This document shows positions 18,062 through 27,236 of a DNA stretch of 57,696 bases, piece after piece. Position 1 is the first letter of the stretch. Each line of letters starts with the position of its first letter. Source of the DNA: an uncultured Desulfuromonadales bacterium (lineage in GTDB: Bacteria > Desulfobacterota > Desulfuromonadia > Desulfuromonadales > Geopsychrobacteraceae); contig CALZHQ010000004.1 in assembly GCA_945787295.1 (NCBI GenBank), forward strand, positions 1 to 57,696, read 5' to 3'. Below the pieces are notes generated by a model, which worked only from the letters and a program-made list of their open reading frames with translations, had not been told where the DNA came from and did no database searches. The translations under genes were made by a program, and so were the position numbers.

Positions 18062-19032
18062 TGATCGCCCAAACCGGCGGGTTTGGGCCGGAGAAAGAAA
18101 ATCGTTTGGTCCCCCTCACCCTGCTGGTTGAGCCTCTGCGTCATTCGCCGGAATTCACGCAACTGGCTCTGGCTGAAATCACCCGCCTTCTTTTTTGCCT
18201 GGTTCATCGGAATACCGCGACGATAGAGCTCACTACCTGTGAACTGTCCCACCTCCCCGACCGATTCAACAGCATAGATCTCCATGCCCGCCTTTTGACA
18301 AAGGAGCTCCATGCTTTTCCTGGTATGCAGATAAAAATGTCGGGGAGCGTCGATCTGGAACCAATTCTCTCGGTAATGCCGCCATGCATAACTGTCAGCA
18401 ACGGGAATTCTGATCAGGATGGTTCCCGATGGGGACAATAACCGCTTGGCCTCAAGCAGGCGCGCCGCTGGTTCTTCCATATGTTCGAAGGAGTGATGAA
18501 ACATGATCAGGTCAAAACTATCGGACCAACTCTGAGGGCAGGTACTGAGTTGATAATTAAACACCTTCACCCCGTTTTCATAGCTGATGTTGTCGGCAAT
18601 AAAGGGATCGATGCCGATCAGGCTCTTCATCCCCCCCTGGGCCATTTTCAACAGCAGCCGCCCATGGCCACAGCCGACATCTAGAATGTTAGCATCTGTC
18701 TTGCACCCTGCTGTTTTCAGCCAGCTCGCGTAGGTAAGGGGGCGGGACAAAGACGAAAGAAACAAGCCCAGAAGCCCGCCGTTCCCCACTGCATATTGCA
18801 ACCGCTTGCTGTTTAAAAAATCGCCAAAAGGATTCTTTCGCTCTTTGATTTCCTTGGCAAAGGAAAAATAGTTGGCCGGGTAGTATTTCGCCATGTCAGC
18901 GGGAATCCGCTCCAGCTGCAGACATCCGCACTGACTGCATTCGAAATAGCTGAACTCCTCATCCATTCCGAACATCATCTCTTTGACAAGATACGGCTTT
19001 CCATTGGAGCTTTGGCAGATTCGACAGTTCAT
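18058..19032 (-). CDS. Class I SAM-dependent methyltransferase with N-terminal Cys motifs
   Basis: The 324-residue protein starts with a probable zinc ribbon (CRICQ at 3-7 and CSQCGC near 32-37). The methyltransferase core follows, with motif I ILDVGCGHGRLLLKMA near 116-131, GIDPF as motif II, and FDLIMFHHSFEHMEEP near 174-189. This layout is common in LPS and polysaccharide loci, where such enzymes methylate sugars or cap glycans. It is coupled to the downstream CgeB-like gene by a 4-bp overlap and lies 11 bp after a GT4 gene. Substrate unknown. Confidence 0.82.
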   Translation of the reverse strand: MNCRICQSSNGKPYLVKEMMFGMDEEFSYFECSQCGCLQLERIPADMAKYYPANYFSFAKEIKERKNPFGDFLNSKRLQYAVGNGGLLGLFLSSLSRPLTYASWLKTAGCKTDANILDVGCGHGRLLLKMAQGGMKSLIGIDPFIADNISYENGVKVFNYQLSTCPQSWSDSFDLIMFHHSFEHMEEPAARLLEAKRLLSPSGTILIRIPVADSYAWRHYRENWFQIDAPRHFYLHTRKSMELLCQKAGMEIYAVESVGEVGQFTGSELYRRGIPMNQAKKKAGDFSQSQLREFRRMTQRLNQQGEGDQTIFFLRPKPAGLGDQ

Positions 19033-19043
19033 AACGATAGATA

Positions 19044-20141
19044 TTATCCCAGCGACAAGACCTGCCGATAAACCGCACAGGTCCGCTCAATCATGGAAGA
19101 CAGGGAAAATTCATCCTCTACGACTTTGCGTAAATCAGTCCCTCTGAAGGTCGATGCGTTACAGATTTTTTCGGCCAACTCCGCCACTGCGCCAACTTCA
19201 AATAAATAGCCGGTCCTGCCAGGCCGAACGACATCCACGATTCCGCCATGATTGGTCGCGACAACCGGGGTTCCCATAGCGATCGCTTCTGCAGCACTCC
19301 GACCGAAGCTCTCCGGTTTTTTTGAGCTGGAAACGACCAGGTCACTCAGGGCATAAATCTCAGCAATCTGACTTTGACTGCCAGCGAAATGAAGGGATTC
19401 GATCAAGCCAAGCTCTGCCACCAAAGCCTGCAATGAGCTGAAGTAATCATGCTTGTCCTTCCTGGTCCCACCAACAATCATTCCTACGACTTCCGGCTTA
19501 CTCTTTCTCGCCAAAGCGATTGCGCGGATAAAAGTCTCATAGTCCTTCAGCTGGGTTATCCGCCCAACCGCCGTAACGATAAACTTTCCCTCAAGCCGAT
19601 ATTTTCTTTTGAAATCCTCGATGAACTCTCGGTCGACTTTTTCCGGATCGAACGCCTCAAGATCAACCCCGCGCGGAATCACGACGATTTTCTCTTCCGG
19701 CACCTGGTAGTGTTGCTGAATATAATCCTTGATTGCGTTACTGACGCAAATAACCCGATCCCCGAAGGTCATGACCCGGCTGTAGGGATTCACGCTGTTA
19801 AATCCATGCACCGTCGTCACAAAGGGAATTTTCAGCGGTTTGTTCACCAGACAGGCCAGCCAGGCCGGAACGCGACTTCGCGCATGCAGAACATCCGGTT
19901 GCAGCGTTTTGATCAATTTGTGCAGTTTTATTATCCTGAGAGGTGCCGTCAAGGGGTTCTTGCTGGCCAGATCGAAGCTGATATGGCGGCCACCATCGCG
20001 ATCAATCTGAGCGGCCTGTTTGCCCCCAGCACTGATGACGACACTCTCCACCCCGCGCTTCACCAGTTCCCGACTCAGCTCAACGACACCTCGTTCGACG
20101 CCCCCTTCATTCAGTTCCGGCAGCAGCTGAACGACCCTCAC
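19044..20141 (-). CDS. Glycosyltransferase family 4 (LPS core/O-unit)
   Basis: The 365-residue GT-B enzyme starts MRVVQLLPELNEGGVERGVVEL, the typical glycine-rich acceptor loop with the GGxE motif. Further along are IPRGVDLEAFDPE near 157-169 and the donor-site signature KKPESFGRSAAEAIAMGTPVV region near 277-297. In the latter, E279 and E286 fit the EX7E motif of retaining GT4 enzymes. Length is normal. It overlaps the ELM1-like gene by 4 bp. It probably acts on the nascent core oligosaccharide at the inner membrane. Confidence 0.87.
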   Translation of the reverse strand: MRVVQLLPELNEGGVERGVVELSRELVKRGVESVVISAGGKQAAQIDRDGGRHISFDLASKNPLTAPLRIIKLHKLIKTLQPDVLHARSRVPAWLACLVNKPLKIPFVTTVHGFNSVNPYSRVMTFGDRVICVSNAIKDYIQQHYQVPEEKIVVIPRGVDLEAFDPEKVDREFIEDFKRKYRLEGKFIVTAVGRITQLKDYETFIRAIALARKSKPEVVGMIVGGTRKDKHDYFSSLQALVAELGLIESLHFAGSQSQIAEIYALSDLVVSSSKKPESFGRSAAEAIAMGTPVVATNHGGIVDVVRPGRTGYLFEVGAVAELAEKICNASTFRGTDLRKVVEDEFSLSSMIERTCAVYRQVLSLG

Positions 20142-21058
20142 AGATGCACCTGATGCAAAACGCTCTGTAAGTCGATTTTTCTGTTGGCAGCTCCGAGCTG
20201 GCCATCATACTGATGCAGACAGCTCAACTCAAGCAGACGTTGAAAAAACCGGGAAAACTTATCTGTTCCACCGAGCGGCTCTGTCAGCGGCAGCACTTCT
20301 ACGGAAGCCGTGCCGGAACTCACCGCTTCACTGATCATCGAGGTCGAATCCGCGGTGAGAAACACATAGTCGCTGTGCTGTAGAAAATCGGGAATCGGGT
20401 TGATTTTCTGCTCGGAGTAAAAGACCGAATAAGTGAAGGGGAATTCACGCAGCACCGCTTCGACTTCAGGAGACGTTCTTCGCGAGGTCGTTAACCAGAA
20501 TTCCCGATCCTTAAACAACGAAAAAATCTCCGTCAGCTGTGACCTCAGGCTTTCAGGTTCCAGCCGGCAATGTCGACTGTTTCCACCAACGATAATGGAG
20601 ATCGGCTGCCCTTCTTTTTGCGGGCTGATGAGCCCTTGTGGCTCGCTATAGCTCAGGTTGATCGGCACACTGAGGATATTCTCGCGCTGCGGCGGATTGT
20701 CATGCTGCTGGGCGACGATCAGATCAAAATCGTAGCGATAGCCTTTCGGCAGCATAATCGCGACCGACTTTGCGCCAAGCCCATTGGCCACAACCTTATT
20801 CGCATAGTAGGTTTCAGAACCGGCAGAGACCACCGCGGCATAGGGCGCCGTATATTCTTCCATACAATACAAGCTTTTGAATCTCATCCCGCAGCGGTCG
20901 GCAAGGTAAGAGATCGCCTTCGCCCAGCGGCCGCGAAAAGCAACCGGGCAGACATCGTAAGCTAAATCGAGATGTCTGGCAAAGGCGATCGACTGGTTCA
21001 AATGCCCCGGCTTGCCGTCGCTGAGAATCAGCAACTTTTTTTCTTGCTGCAGATGCAA
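20138..21058 (-). CDS. ELM1-family protein, putative glycosyltransferase-like
   Basis: The 306-residue protein matches the bacterial ELM1/DUF1022 type. It opens LLILSDGKPGHLNQSIAFA, the GKPGHxNQ signature of this family, and has a central VIVGGNSRHC-like strand-turn and a C-terminal LTADSTSMISEAVSSGTASVEVLPL typical of a GT-B donor domain (reported here in pieces near 265-290). Bacterial members sit in LPS clusters and are thought to be nucleotide-sugar transferases. The best start is a TTG at 21058, just after the Trm112-like stop; GGAG lies ten bases upstream. Biochemical role unproven. Confidence 0.78.
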   Translation of the reverse strand: MHLQQEKKLLILSDGKPGHLNQSIAFARHLDLAYDVCPVAFRGRWAKAISYLADRCGMRFKSLYCMEEYTAPYAAVVSAGSETYYANKVVANGLGAKSVAIMLPKGYRYDFDLIVAQQHDNPPQRENILSVPINLSYSEPQGLISPQKEGQPISIIVGGNSRHCRLEPESLRSQLTEIFSLFKDREFWLTTSRRTSPEVEAVLREFPFTYSVFYSEQKINPIPDFLQHSDYVFLTADSTSMISEAVSSGTASVEVLPLTEPLGGTDKFSRFFQRLLELSCLHQYDGQLGAANRKIDLQSVLHQVHL

Positions 21059-21059
21059 C

Positions 21060-21227
21060 TCAGAACGACTCCGCTTCGTCGATCAGCATCACCGGGATAT
21101 CGTCACGTATCGGGTAACGCAGCCGGCAGGCCTCGCAGACAATCGCTGCGGGATCAGCTTCGTGCTTAACCGGTTGTTTGCATTTCGGGCAGGCCAGCAG
21201 GTTCAGCAAGTCCTCGTTTATTGACAT
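21060..21227 (-). CDS. Trm112/YcaR-family small zinc protein
   Basis: This 55-residue protein begins MSINEDLLNLLACPKCKQPV. It has the two Cys pairs CPKC (13-16) and CEAC (31-34), then the RYPIRDDIPVMLIDEA ending that is diagnostic of the bacterial Trm112/YcaR (UPF0434) family. AAGGAG lies just upstream of the ATG. In E. coli ycaR also follows lpxK, so the lpxK neighbourhood is conserved here. In eukaryotes Trm112 activates methyltransferases; the bacterial role is unsettled. A class I methyltransferase is encoded 2 kb downstream in the same operon, a possible partner. Confidence 0.88.
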   Translation of the reverse strand: MSINEDLLNLLACPKCKQPVKHEADPAAIVCEACRLRYPIRDDIPVMLIDEAESF

Positions 21228-21230
21228 GAA

Positions 21231-22292
21231 TCAGCTCCTTATCAAATCCTGCAATGCAGCAAGAAAGTTTTCTTTCTGAAATATTTCGATGTTCAGCGGC
21301 ACCTGGAAGCAGGGGGCGGGAAAGCTAGCATGCGATAACTTGACAGCATCCTTTTCCGTCGTCAGCAACAGGTCATACCCCTGTGCGGCAACCCGGAGTT
21401 CCGACAGGGTTGAATCGGAATAGTTTTCATGGTCCGCAAATGAGATGGAAGCTGCAACGTGCAGCCCCATCTCTCTGAGTGCTTTGAAGAATATTTCCGG
21501 CTCGGCGATACCGGCAAAAGCGAGAATCTTTTTCCCTGCGAGTGCGTCAATCCCAACCTCTTCGCCAGACAGACCAACCACGCAAGAGGACAAGCAGTGC
21601 TGACTGTTCCAGGCCTTTTTCCCCTGGCAAGTGAACGGTTCACCGGCATCTGTTCGGGTAAACAGAAGCATATCTGCGCGTTCAAGAGCCGCAGGAAACT
21701 CGCGCAGCAGCCCTGCAGGCAGCGGCAAACCGTTTCCGAGCGGCTTGGTTCCATCGAGCAATACCAGGTCGATATCACGCTCTACAGCGCGGTGTTGAAA
21801 ACCGTCGTCCAGCAGGACCAGGTCGGCCCCCAGCAGGTTTACGGCATGCTCAATCCCTCTGGCGCGCTGCTTTGAAACCAGCACCAGGGCGCCCGGATTC
21901 CGCCGGGCCAGCAGAGTGGGTTCATCCCCGGCAGCTGCGGCAGACATCCGCTGCTGGCCATCCGAGACAACACCGACAGCCCCCTTGAACGAACCGCCAA
22001 AGCCACGACTGACGACCGCTGGTCGATAACCGAGCCGGGTGAATTCTTTCAGCAGCAGGTCAACGACCGGCGTCTTGCCGGTGCCGCCTGCCGTCAAATT
22101 CCCGACCGAAATCACCGGAACCGACGCCCGATAAGTCTTCAGCAAACGCAGATCATACCCTTTATTGCGCAGCCAGACAACCAGACCGTAGAGCAGGGAA
22201 AGCGGGACCAGCAAGGCCAGACAGAGCTTTTCGAAAGGGCTTTCCGCACCCTGCAAGACTATTCTGCGGTGGAAACGGGTGAGTGACAACAT
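21231..22292 (-). CDS. lpxK: Tetraacyldisaccharide 4'-kinase
   Basis: Phosphorylates the 4' position of the lipid A disaccharide at the inner membrane. The 353-residue protein has an N-terminal hydrophobic membrane-associated helix (LCLALLVPLSLLYGLVVWL, about 23-41). The Walker A loop GGTGKTP is near 68-74 and the Walker B-like LVLLDDGFQHRAV near 155-167. Length is normal. It lies 3 bp after the waaA stop and is followed by the Trm112-like gene. Confidence 0.94.
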   Translation of the reverse strand: MLSLTRFHRRIVLQGAESPFEKLCLALLVPLSLLYGLVVWLRNKGYDLRLLKTYRASVPVISVGNLTAGGTGKTPVVDLLLKEFTRLGYRPAVVSRGFGGSFKGAVGVVSDGQQRMSAAAAGDEPTLLARRNPGALVLVSKQRARGIEHAVNLLGADLVLLDDGFQHRAVERDIDLVLLDGTKPLGNGLPLPAGLLREFPAALERADMLLFTRTDAGEPFTCQGKKAWNSQHCLSSCVVGLSGEEVGIDALAGKKILAFAGIAEPEIFFKALREMGLHVAASISFADHENYSDSTLSELRVAAQGYDLLLTTEKDAVKLSHASFPAPCFQVPLNIEIFQKENFLAALQDLIRS

Positions 22293-22295
22293 CGC

Positions 22296-23582
22296 TCAAT
22301 AATACTTTGCAATGCGCTGCAAAGTGCGTTCGGTCGCCCCGGCGTTTTCAGTGATCAAGGCACGACCGGCCTCTCCCATCGCCCGGGAGCGTACCGGGTC
22401 ATTCAGCAACAAGGCGCAGCGATCGAGCAGCTGTTGCTGATTCTCGACCTGAATGCCCGCTCCGGAACGGGAGAGTTTAGCCGATATCTCACGGAAATTC
22501 TGCACGTGCGGGCCGAACAGGACCGGTTTGCTGCACAAGGATGCTTCCAGCAGGTTGTGTCCGCCAACCGGCACCAGGCTGCCGCCGACAAACACCAGAT
22601 CAGAGAGGCTGTAAAGGTTGAGAACCTCGCCCAGGGTGTCGACCAGCAACACCTGCCCGCTGGACAAAAACGGAGCATCACCGGCTAAACGGCTGCGCAA
22701 CGAAAAATCGATGCCCTTCTCTTCGAGCAACTCACTCAGTTCGCGGCTGCGCTCCGGGTGACGCGGCACGAGCAGCAGGATAAGCTCTTTCCCCTGGGCG
22801 ATCAGCTGTAGAAAGCATTCCAGCAGCAGGACTTCTTCTCCGGCATGGGTACTGCCCGCGGCAATAATCTGGACATTTTCCGGCAGCCGATACTCTTGCC
22901 GAAGCTGCTGCAGGGCCTCACTGGAGATATCACGTAAGGCGTGGTCGAACTTGAGGTTGCCAGTGTTTTCAACCCGGGATATCGCCGCCCCGAGCTGCAC
23001 GATCCGCTCTGCGTCAACCTGCGACTGCATGCAAAACGCCGCAAAGCAGCGCAGCACCGGCCGCAGCAGAACTCTAACCAGGCGATAGCGCGGGAAGGAA
23101 CGGTCTGAAATTCTCCCGTTGACCAGCAAGACCGGGATATCGAGCAATTTGGCCTGCCGGGCAAAGTTGGGCCAGATCTCCGTCTCGACGATGATGATCA
23201 ACTGCGGGCGGATCAGCTGCAGTACCCGACGGACGGTCCAGGAGAAATCGAAGGGGAAGAACAGGCAGATATCGATATCGGTATTTTTTTGGGCGACAGC
23301 GTGCCCGGTTTCCGTCACGTTGGTCAGCAAAATCCTGGCCCCGGGATATTTTTGCCGCAGACCCTTAAGCAGTGGGATCGCCGCACGGGTCTCGCCGACG
23401 GAAACCGCATGCACCCAGATGATCTGCCCCCCCTCCAGGGCGGAAAGCTGCTCGGCGGTATAATGCCCGAGCCGCTCGCGGATACCGCGCCGGTTCTTGC
23501 CGTAGCGGGCGCCACGTAGCAGGTAGTAAGGGATCAATCCGGCTGCTGAAATCAACAGCAGCAGATCATACAGCAGATACAC
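22296..23582 (-). CDS. waaA: 3-deoxy-D-manno-octulosonic acid (Kdo) transferase
   Basis: Adds Kdo from CMP-Kdo to lipid IVA. The 428-residue GT30 enzyme has an N-terminal membrane anchor (about 3-20) and WVHAVSVGETRAAIPLL near 55-71, holding the catalytic Glu. VNGRISDRSFPRYR is near 154-167, and the GT-B donor region GGSLVPVGGHNLLEAS near 314-329. The 5' end overlaps the DUF374 gene by 17 bp. Whether it is mono- or bifunctional cannot be read from the sequence. Confidence 0.95.
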   Translation of the reverse strand: MYLLYDLLLLISAAGLIPYYLLRGARYGKNRRGIRERLGHYTAEQLSALEGGQIIWVHAVSVGETRAAIPLLKGLRQKYPGARILLTNVTETGHAVAQKNTDIDICLFFPFDFSWTVRRVLQLIRPQLIIIVETEIWPNFARQAKLLDIPVLLVNGRISDRSFPRYRLVRVLLRPVLRCFAAFCMQSQVDAERIVQLGAAISRVENTGNLKFDHALRDISSEALQQLRQEYRLPENVQIIAAGSTHAGEEVLLLECFLQLIAQGKELILLLVPRHPERSRELSELLEEKGIDFSLRSRLAGDAPFLSSGQVLLVDTLGEVLNLYSLSDLVFVGGSLVPVGGHNLLEASLCSKPVLFGPHVQNFREISAKLSRSGAGIQVENQQQLLDRCALLLNDPVRSRAMGEAGRALITENAGATERTLQRIAKYY

Positions 23583-24231
23583 CGTAGTCCTCCAAACGCT
23601 TTTCAGCCCGCTGCTGATTCATGCGCATCGCTTCGACCAGATCGTCTCGAAAGGCATCGGCGCCCCGCTGCTTGTCGAAATAGACCGGCTCACCAAAGGA
23701 ATAGACACCACGGCTGAAAGGAAAAGGCAACAGAAACCTGTCCCAGGAGCTGAACCGATGGCCGCGACTGCAGACAAAGCACATCGGCACCACCGGCCGG
23801 CCGCTGAGCCTCGCCAGCTGCACGACCCCATCCTTCAACTCATGCCGCGGGCCTTTGGGCCCATCGGGAGTGAACACCAGGTCGACCGGCTCTTTACAGA
23901 GATTGACCAGCTCTTTAAATGCGGCACGCCCGCCGCGTGAAGAGGAACCCCGAACCGCCTCCTGGCCGAAATAGCGCATCACCCGCGCGATCAGCTCGCC
24001 GTCCTTCGAGGCGCTGATCAGAATCTTCGAGCCCGGTCCGCGATAGCCTTTGACCATCAGCAGCAACTGATCATGCCAGAAGCAAAGGATCATCCGCTCA
24101 TCCCGGGCCCAGATAGCGCGGGGATGATCCTCGCCGATGAACTCGATGCGCAGCGACAGGCGCAGCAGACGGATGATCAGTGCGGCGAGGCCAGGCGCCA
24201 CATTCACCAGCAGTCGGTCAGCGAGCTTCAT
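23566..24231 (-). CDS. DUF374 lysophospholipid acyltransferase-family protein
   Basis: This 221-residue protein has an N-terminal amphipathic/hydrophobic helix. CFWHDQLLLMVKG near 48-60 supplies the H-x4-D-like catalytic motif, and TPDGPKGPRHELKDG near 115-130 is the DUF374 signature. It belongs to the PlsC-like acyltransferase fold and often neighbours waaA or msbA in LPS clusters of this lineage. It may add a secondary acyl chain to Kdo-lipid A, substituting for an LpxL-type enzyme; this is inference from context. It overlaps msbA by 4 bp upstream and waaA by 17 bp downstream. Confidence 0.85.
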   Translation of the reverse strand: MKLADRLLVNVAPGLAALIIRLLRLSLRIEFIGEDHPRAIWARDERMILCFWHDQLLLMVKGYRGPGSKILISASKDGELIARVMRYFGQEAVRGSSSRGGRAAFKELVNLCKEPVDLVFTPDGPKGPRHELKDGVVQLARLSGRPVVPMCFVCSRGHRFSSWDRFLLPFPFSRGVYSFGEPVYFDKQRGADAFRDDLVEAMRMNQQRAEKRLEDYGVSAV

Positions 24232-25976
24232 CCGTCCTGCTCCCGAAACTGGATGTCATAGAGGCGTTTGTAAAGCCCGCCCTGTTCAAGCAGCGACTGG
24301 TGGCTGCCTTCCTCCTGTAAACGTCCCTGCTCCATGACGAGGATGCGATCGGCATGCATCACCGTCGACAGGCGATGGGCGATGACAAAGGTCGTGCGGT
24401 TGCGCATCAGATTACCGAGGGCCTGCTGCACCATCGCCTCGCTTTCCGTATCGAGCGCGCTGGTCGCCTCGTCGAGCATCAGGATCGGCGCGTCGCGCAG
24501 GATCGCCCGGGCGATGCAGATCCGTTGCCGCTGGCCTCCGGAGAGGCGCAGACCGCGATCACCGATCATCGTCTCGTAATCCTCGGGAAGTTGGTGGATA
24601 AATTCGTCAGCATAGGCCTGCTGAGCAGCCTGCTCAACCTGCTCGCTGGAGGCATTGGGGCTGCCATAAGAGATATTGTTGCGAATGCTGTCATTGAACA
24701 GAAAGGTTTCCTGATCGACCAGCGCCAGGTTGGCGTGCAGGCTTTGCTGGGTGATCGAGCGGATGTCGTGCCCGTCGATCAGAATCCGCCCCTGCTGCGG
24801 ATCGTAAAATCGGTTCAACAGGCCGATGATGGTGGTTTTCCCGGCGCCACTCGGGCCGACCAGGGCAATGACTTCGCCGGGCCTGGTCTGAACATTGAAA
24901 TCCTGAATGACCCTATCGGAATCGTAGGCAAAGCTGACGTTTTCGAAAGAAACGATCCCACTGCTGCGCGGCAGACTCAGCGCATCGTCAGCATCGACGA
25001 TATCCGAGTGTTGATCGAGCACTTCAAAAACCCGCTCCCCAGCCCCCAAGGCCTGCTGAATTATGTTATTGACCCGGGTCAGTCGTTTGAGCGGTGTGTA
25101 CATCATGACGATCGCCGCCAGAATGGAGAACATCTCCCCCTTGGTGATTTCTTCTGCCAGAACCCGGTTGAGCCCGTACCAGAGCACCGCAGCAACGCCG
25201 AACGAGGTCAACAGCTCGATAACCGGCGAAGACGCGGCATCATAGCGGAATGTCTTGCGGATCAACTTGAAGAATCCGGCGTTTTCCTGTTCAAACTTAC
25301 GGCACTCCTGCTCCTCGGTCCCGAACGCCTTGATCACCTTGATTCCGGAAAGGGTCTGTTCGATGATGGCGGTCACATCCCCCATGGCGTTTTGCCCGCG
25401 GCGAGAGAATTTCTTGATCATTCTCCCGAGCGCCGAGGCCGGAACCGCGGCGGCCGGGATGACAACAAACGCCATCAGCGCCATTTTCCAGTCGGCGTAA
25501 AATGCGTAGCCGATCAACGCGACCATGGTTGTTGTTTCACGCAGCAGGGTGACTAGAACATCCGACAGAGCAGCCTGCATAACATTGACATCATTGAGAA
25601 TTCTCGACATCAACGTCCCGGACGAATTGTCCGAGAAAAAGCGCATCGGCTGGTGCACGGTATGGCGGTAGAGCTGATTGCGGATATCCTGAATGGCGGC
25701 CTGTCCGGCGGTTCGGACATTATATTGCTGGACATAGCGTGAAGCACCCTTGAAGCCGGCCAGGGCAACGACCAGATAAGGGACCAGCTTTGCCATCTCC
25801 ACGTTGCCGGCGATAATCAGCTCATCGACAAAGGGTTTCACCAGATAAGCGATGACGGCATCCGAACCACCAACACCCAATGATGCAAGCATGGCCAAGG
25901 CCAGCCGACCTTTATAGGGAGCGGCATAAGCGAACAGCCGCTTGTAGATGTTTTTCTGTTTTTCTTCCAGCAGCAC
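24228..25976 (-). CDS. msbA: Lipid A export ABC transporter, permease-ATPase fusion
   Basis: Half-transporter of 582 residues with six transmembrane helices in the first ~320 residues. The ATPase domain has Walker A GPSGAGKTT near 378-386, signature LSGGQRQR near 482-489 and Walker B PILMLDEATSALD near 500-512. It flips core-lipid A across the inner membrane. It lies 5 bp after lpxB and overlaps the DUF374 gene. The length and setting within lpx genes identify it as MsbA rather than a drug exporter. Confidence 0.94.
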   Translation of the reverse strand: MLLEEKQKNIYKRLFAYAAPYKGRLALAMLASLGVGGSDAVIAYLVKPFVDELIIAGNVEMAKLVPYLVVALAGFKGASRYVQQYNVRTAGQAAIQDIRNQLYRHTVHQPMRFFSDNSSGTLMSRILNDVNVMQAALSDVLVTLLRETTTMVALIGYAFYADWKMALMAFVVIPAAAVPASALGRMIKKFSRRGQNAMGDVTAIIEQTLSGIKVIKAFGTEEQECRKFEQENAGFFKLIRKTFRYDAASSPVIELLTSFGVAAVLWYGLNRVLAEEITKGEMFSILAAIVMMYTPLKRLTRVNNIIQQALGAGERVFEVLDQHSDIVDADDALSLPRSSGIVSFENVSFAYDSDRVIQDFNVQTRPGEVIALVGPSGAGKTTIIGLLNRFYDPQQGRILIDGHDIRSITQQSLHANLALVDQETFLFNDSIRNNISYGSPNASSEQVEQAAQQAYADEFIHQLPEDYETMIGDRGLRLSGGQRQRICIARAILRDAPILMLDEATSALDTESEAMVQQALGNLMRNRTTFVIAHRLSTVMHADRILVMEQGRLQEEGSHQSLLEQGGLYKRLYDIQFREQDG

Positions 25977-25981
25977 CAGGT

Positions 25982-27154
25982 CTATCCTTTTTCTTCAGCC
26001 CGACACATGTCCTTCACCATCTTCGCCACCCGCAGAGAACACCCGGGATCCCCCAGCAACCGTTTGACCTCGGCAAGATCTGACCGTATCTGTTGTGCGT
26101 ATTCCTGATCATCCAGCATACGGATGATTTCCTCACGCAAGCTCTCCGGGTTGGCAGCGTCCTGCAGGAACTCGCGAACCACCTCCCGGCCGGCGACGAT
26201 ATTCGTCAAACCGACATGCTTGACCTTGACCACCCGTTTGCCGATGGCGTAACTCAGCGGCGCCAGCTTATAGACGATCGCCAGCGGCGTACCGACCAGG
26301 GCGATCTGCAGAGTGACCGTCCCTGAAACGGTTAAAATAGCGTCGCAGGCCGCCGCAACATCGTAGATATTCTCATCGACCAGTTGAATCGGCAGATCGG
26401 TATTCCGCAACCGTTCGGTAAAGAACTCCCGGGCCAGGGATGGCGCAACCGGCAACAGAAACTGCACATCGGGTTTACGCTGAAGCAGCTGTTCCGCCGT
26501 CTCCAGCAGGGTCTCGAAGATATACTTCAGTTCACTCTGGCGACTGCCGGGGAAAAGACCGACAACCTGTTCTTGATCGCTTATGCCGAGCTTTTCCCGC
26601 AAATCGCCCTGCGGAGGGTTGGCGGCGAACTCATCGAGCAGCGGGTTGCCGACATAGTCCGCTTGAGCGCCAAAGCGCTTGAATAATGCCGGTTCAAAGG
26701 GAAAGATCAGCGCCAGCCGATCAACCAGCCCGGCGATCTTCTTTGCCCGGCCACTGCGCCAGGCCCAGACTTTCGGAGTGATATAGTAAAGAACCGGGAT
26801 CCCGAAATTTTTCGCGACTTTGGCCAGACGCAGGTTGAAATCGGGGAAATCGATCAGAATCAACAGATCGGGGCGCTCAGCCCCTTCCAGAACAGCTTTC
26901 AGCTGCCGGAAGCGAGCCAGCAGGCGCGGCAGTTGCGCGACCACCTCGACCAGCCCCATTACCGAGAGCTCGTCCGCGGGGAAGATAATCTCGCAGCCGG
27001 CAGAACGCATCCGCTCGCCACCGACCCCGAAAAAGCGCACCTCCGGCGCAATTTCTGCGGCAGCGTGCAGCAGGTGGCTGCCGTGCAGATCGCCGGAGGA
27101 CTCTCCGACCACGATCATCGCCCGCTTATCTCTGCTACTGCAATTATCTGTCAT
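25982..27154 (-). CDS. lpxB: Lipid-A-disaccharide synthase
   Basis: Condenses UDP-diacylglucosamine with lipid X. The 390-residue GT19 protein has the N-terminal VVGESSGDLHGSHLL near 15-29. The middle signature YYITPKVWAWRSGRAKKI is near 120-137, and GLFPGSRQSELKYIF near 190-204. The ATG at 27154 is preferred; an upstream in-frame TTG at 27178 would add eight residues. It is separated from lpxA by 82 bp with no gene. No lpxI-like gene lies between them, as is often found in this position in other bacteria. Confidence 0.94.
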   Translation of the reverse strand: MTDNCSSRDKRAMIVVGESSGDLHGSHLLHAAAEIAPEVRFFGVGGERMRSAGCEIIFPADELSVMGLVEVVAQLPRLLARFRQLKAVLEGAERPDLLILIDFPDFNLRLAKVAKNFGIPVLYYITPKVWAWRSGRAKKIAGLVDRLALIFPFEPALFKRFGAQADYVGNPLLDEFAANPPQGDLREKLGISDQEQVVGLFPGSRQSELKYIFETLLETAEQLLQRKPDVQFLLPVAPSLAREFFTERLRNTDLPIQLVDENIYDVAAACDAILTVSGTVTLQIALVGTPLAIVYKLAPLSYAIGKRVVKVKHVGLTNIVAGREVVREFLQDAANPESLREEIIRMLDDQEYAQQIRSDLAEVKRLLGDPGCSLRVAKMVKDMCRAEEKG

Positions 27155-27236
27155 AATTCTTATCGGCCAAAAAAACAAAAGGCGAGATCCTCACGGCTCT
27201 CGCAACTTCTGTTCCTGAAACATCCGGCAAAAGGAC

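Noticed and set aside
24354..25556. 400-residue frame opposite msbA
   Set aside because: Antisense to intact ABC motifs; no start signal or recognisable domain.
27155..27236. Possible missing lpxI between lpxA and lpxB
   Set aside because: Only 82 bp without any coding frame; an lpxH or lpxI elsewhere is assumed, so no claim is made.
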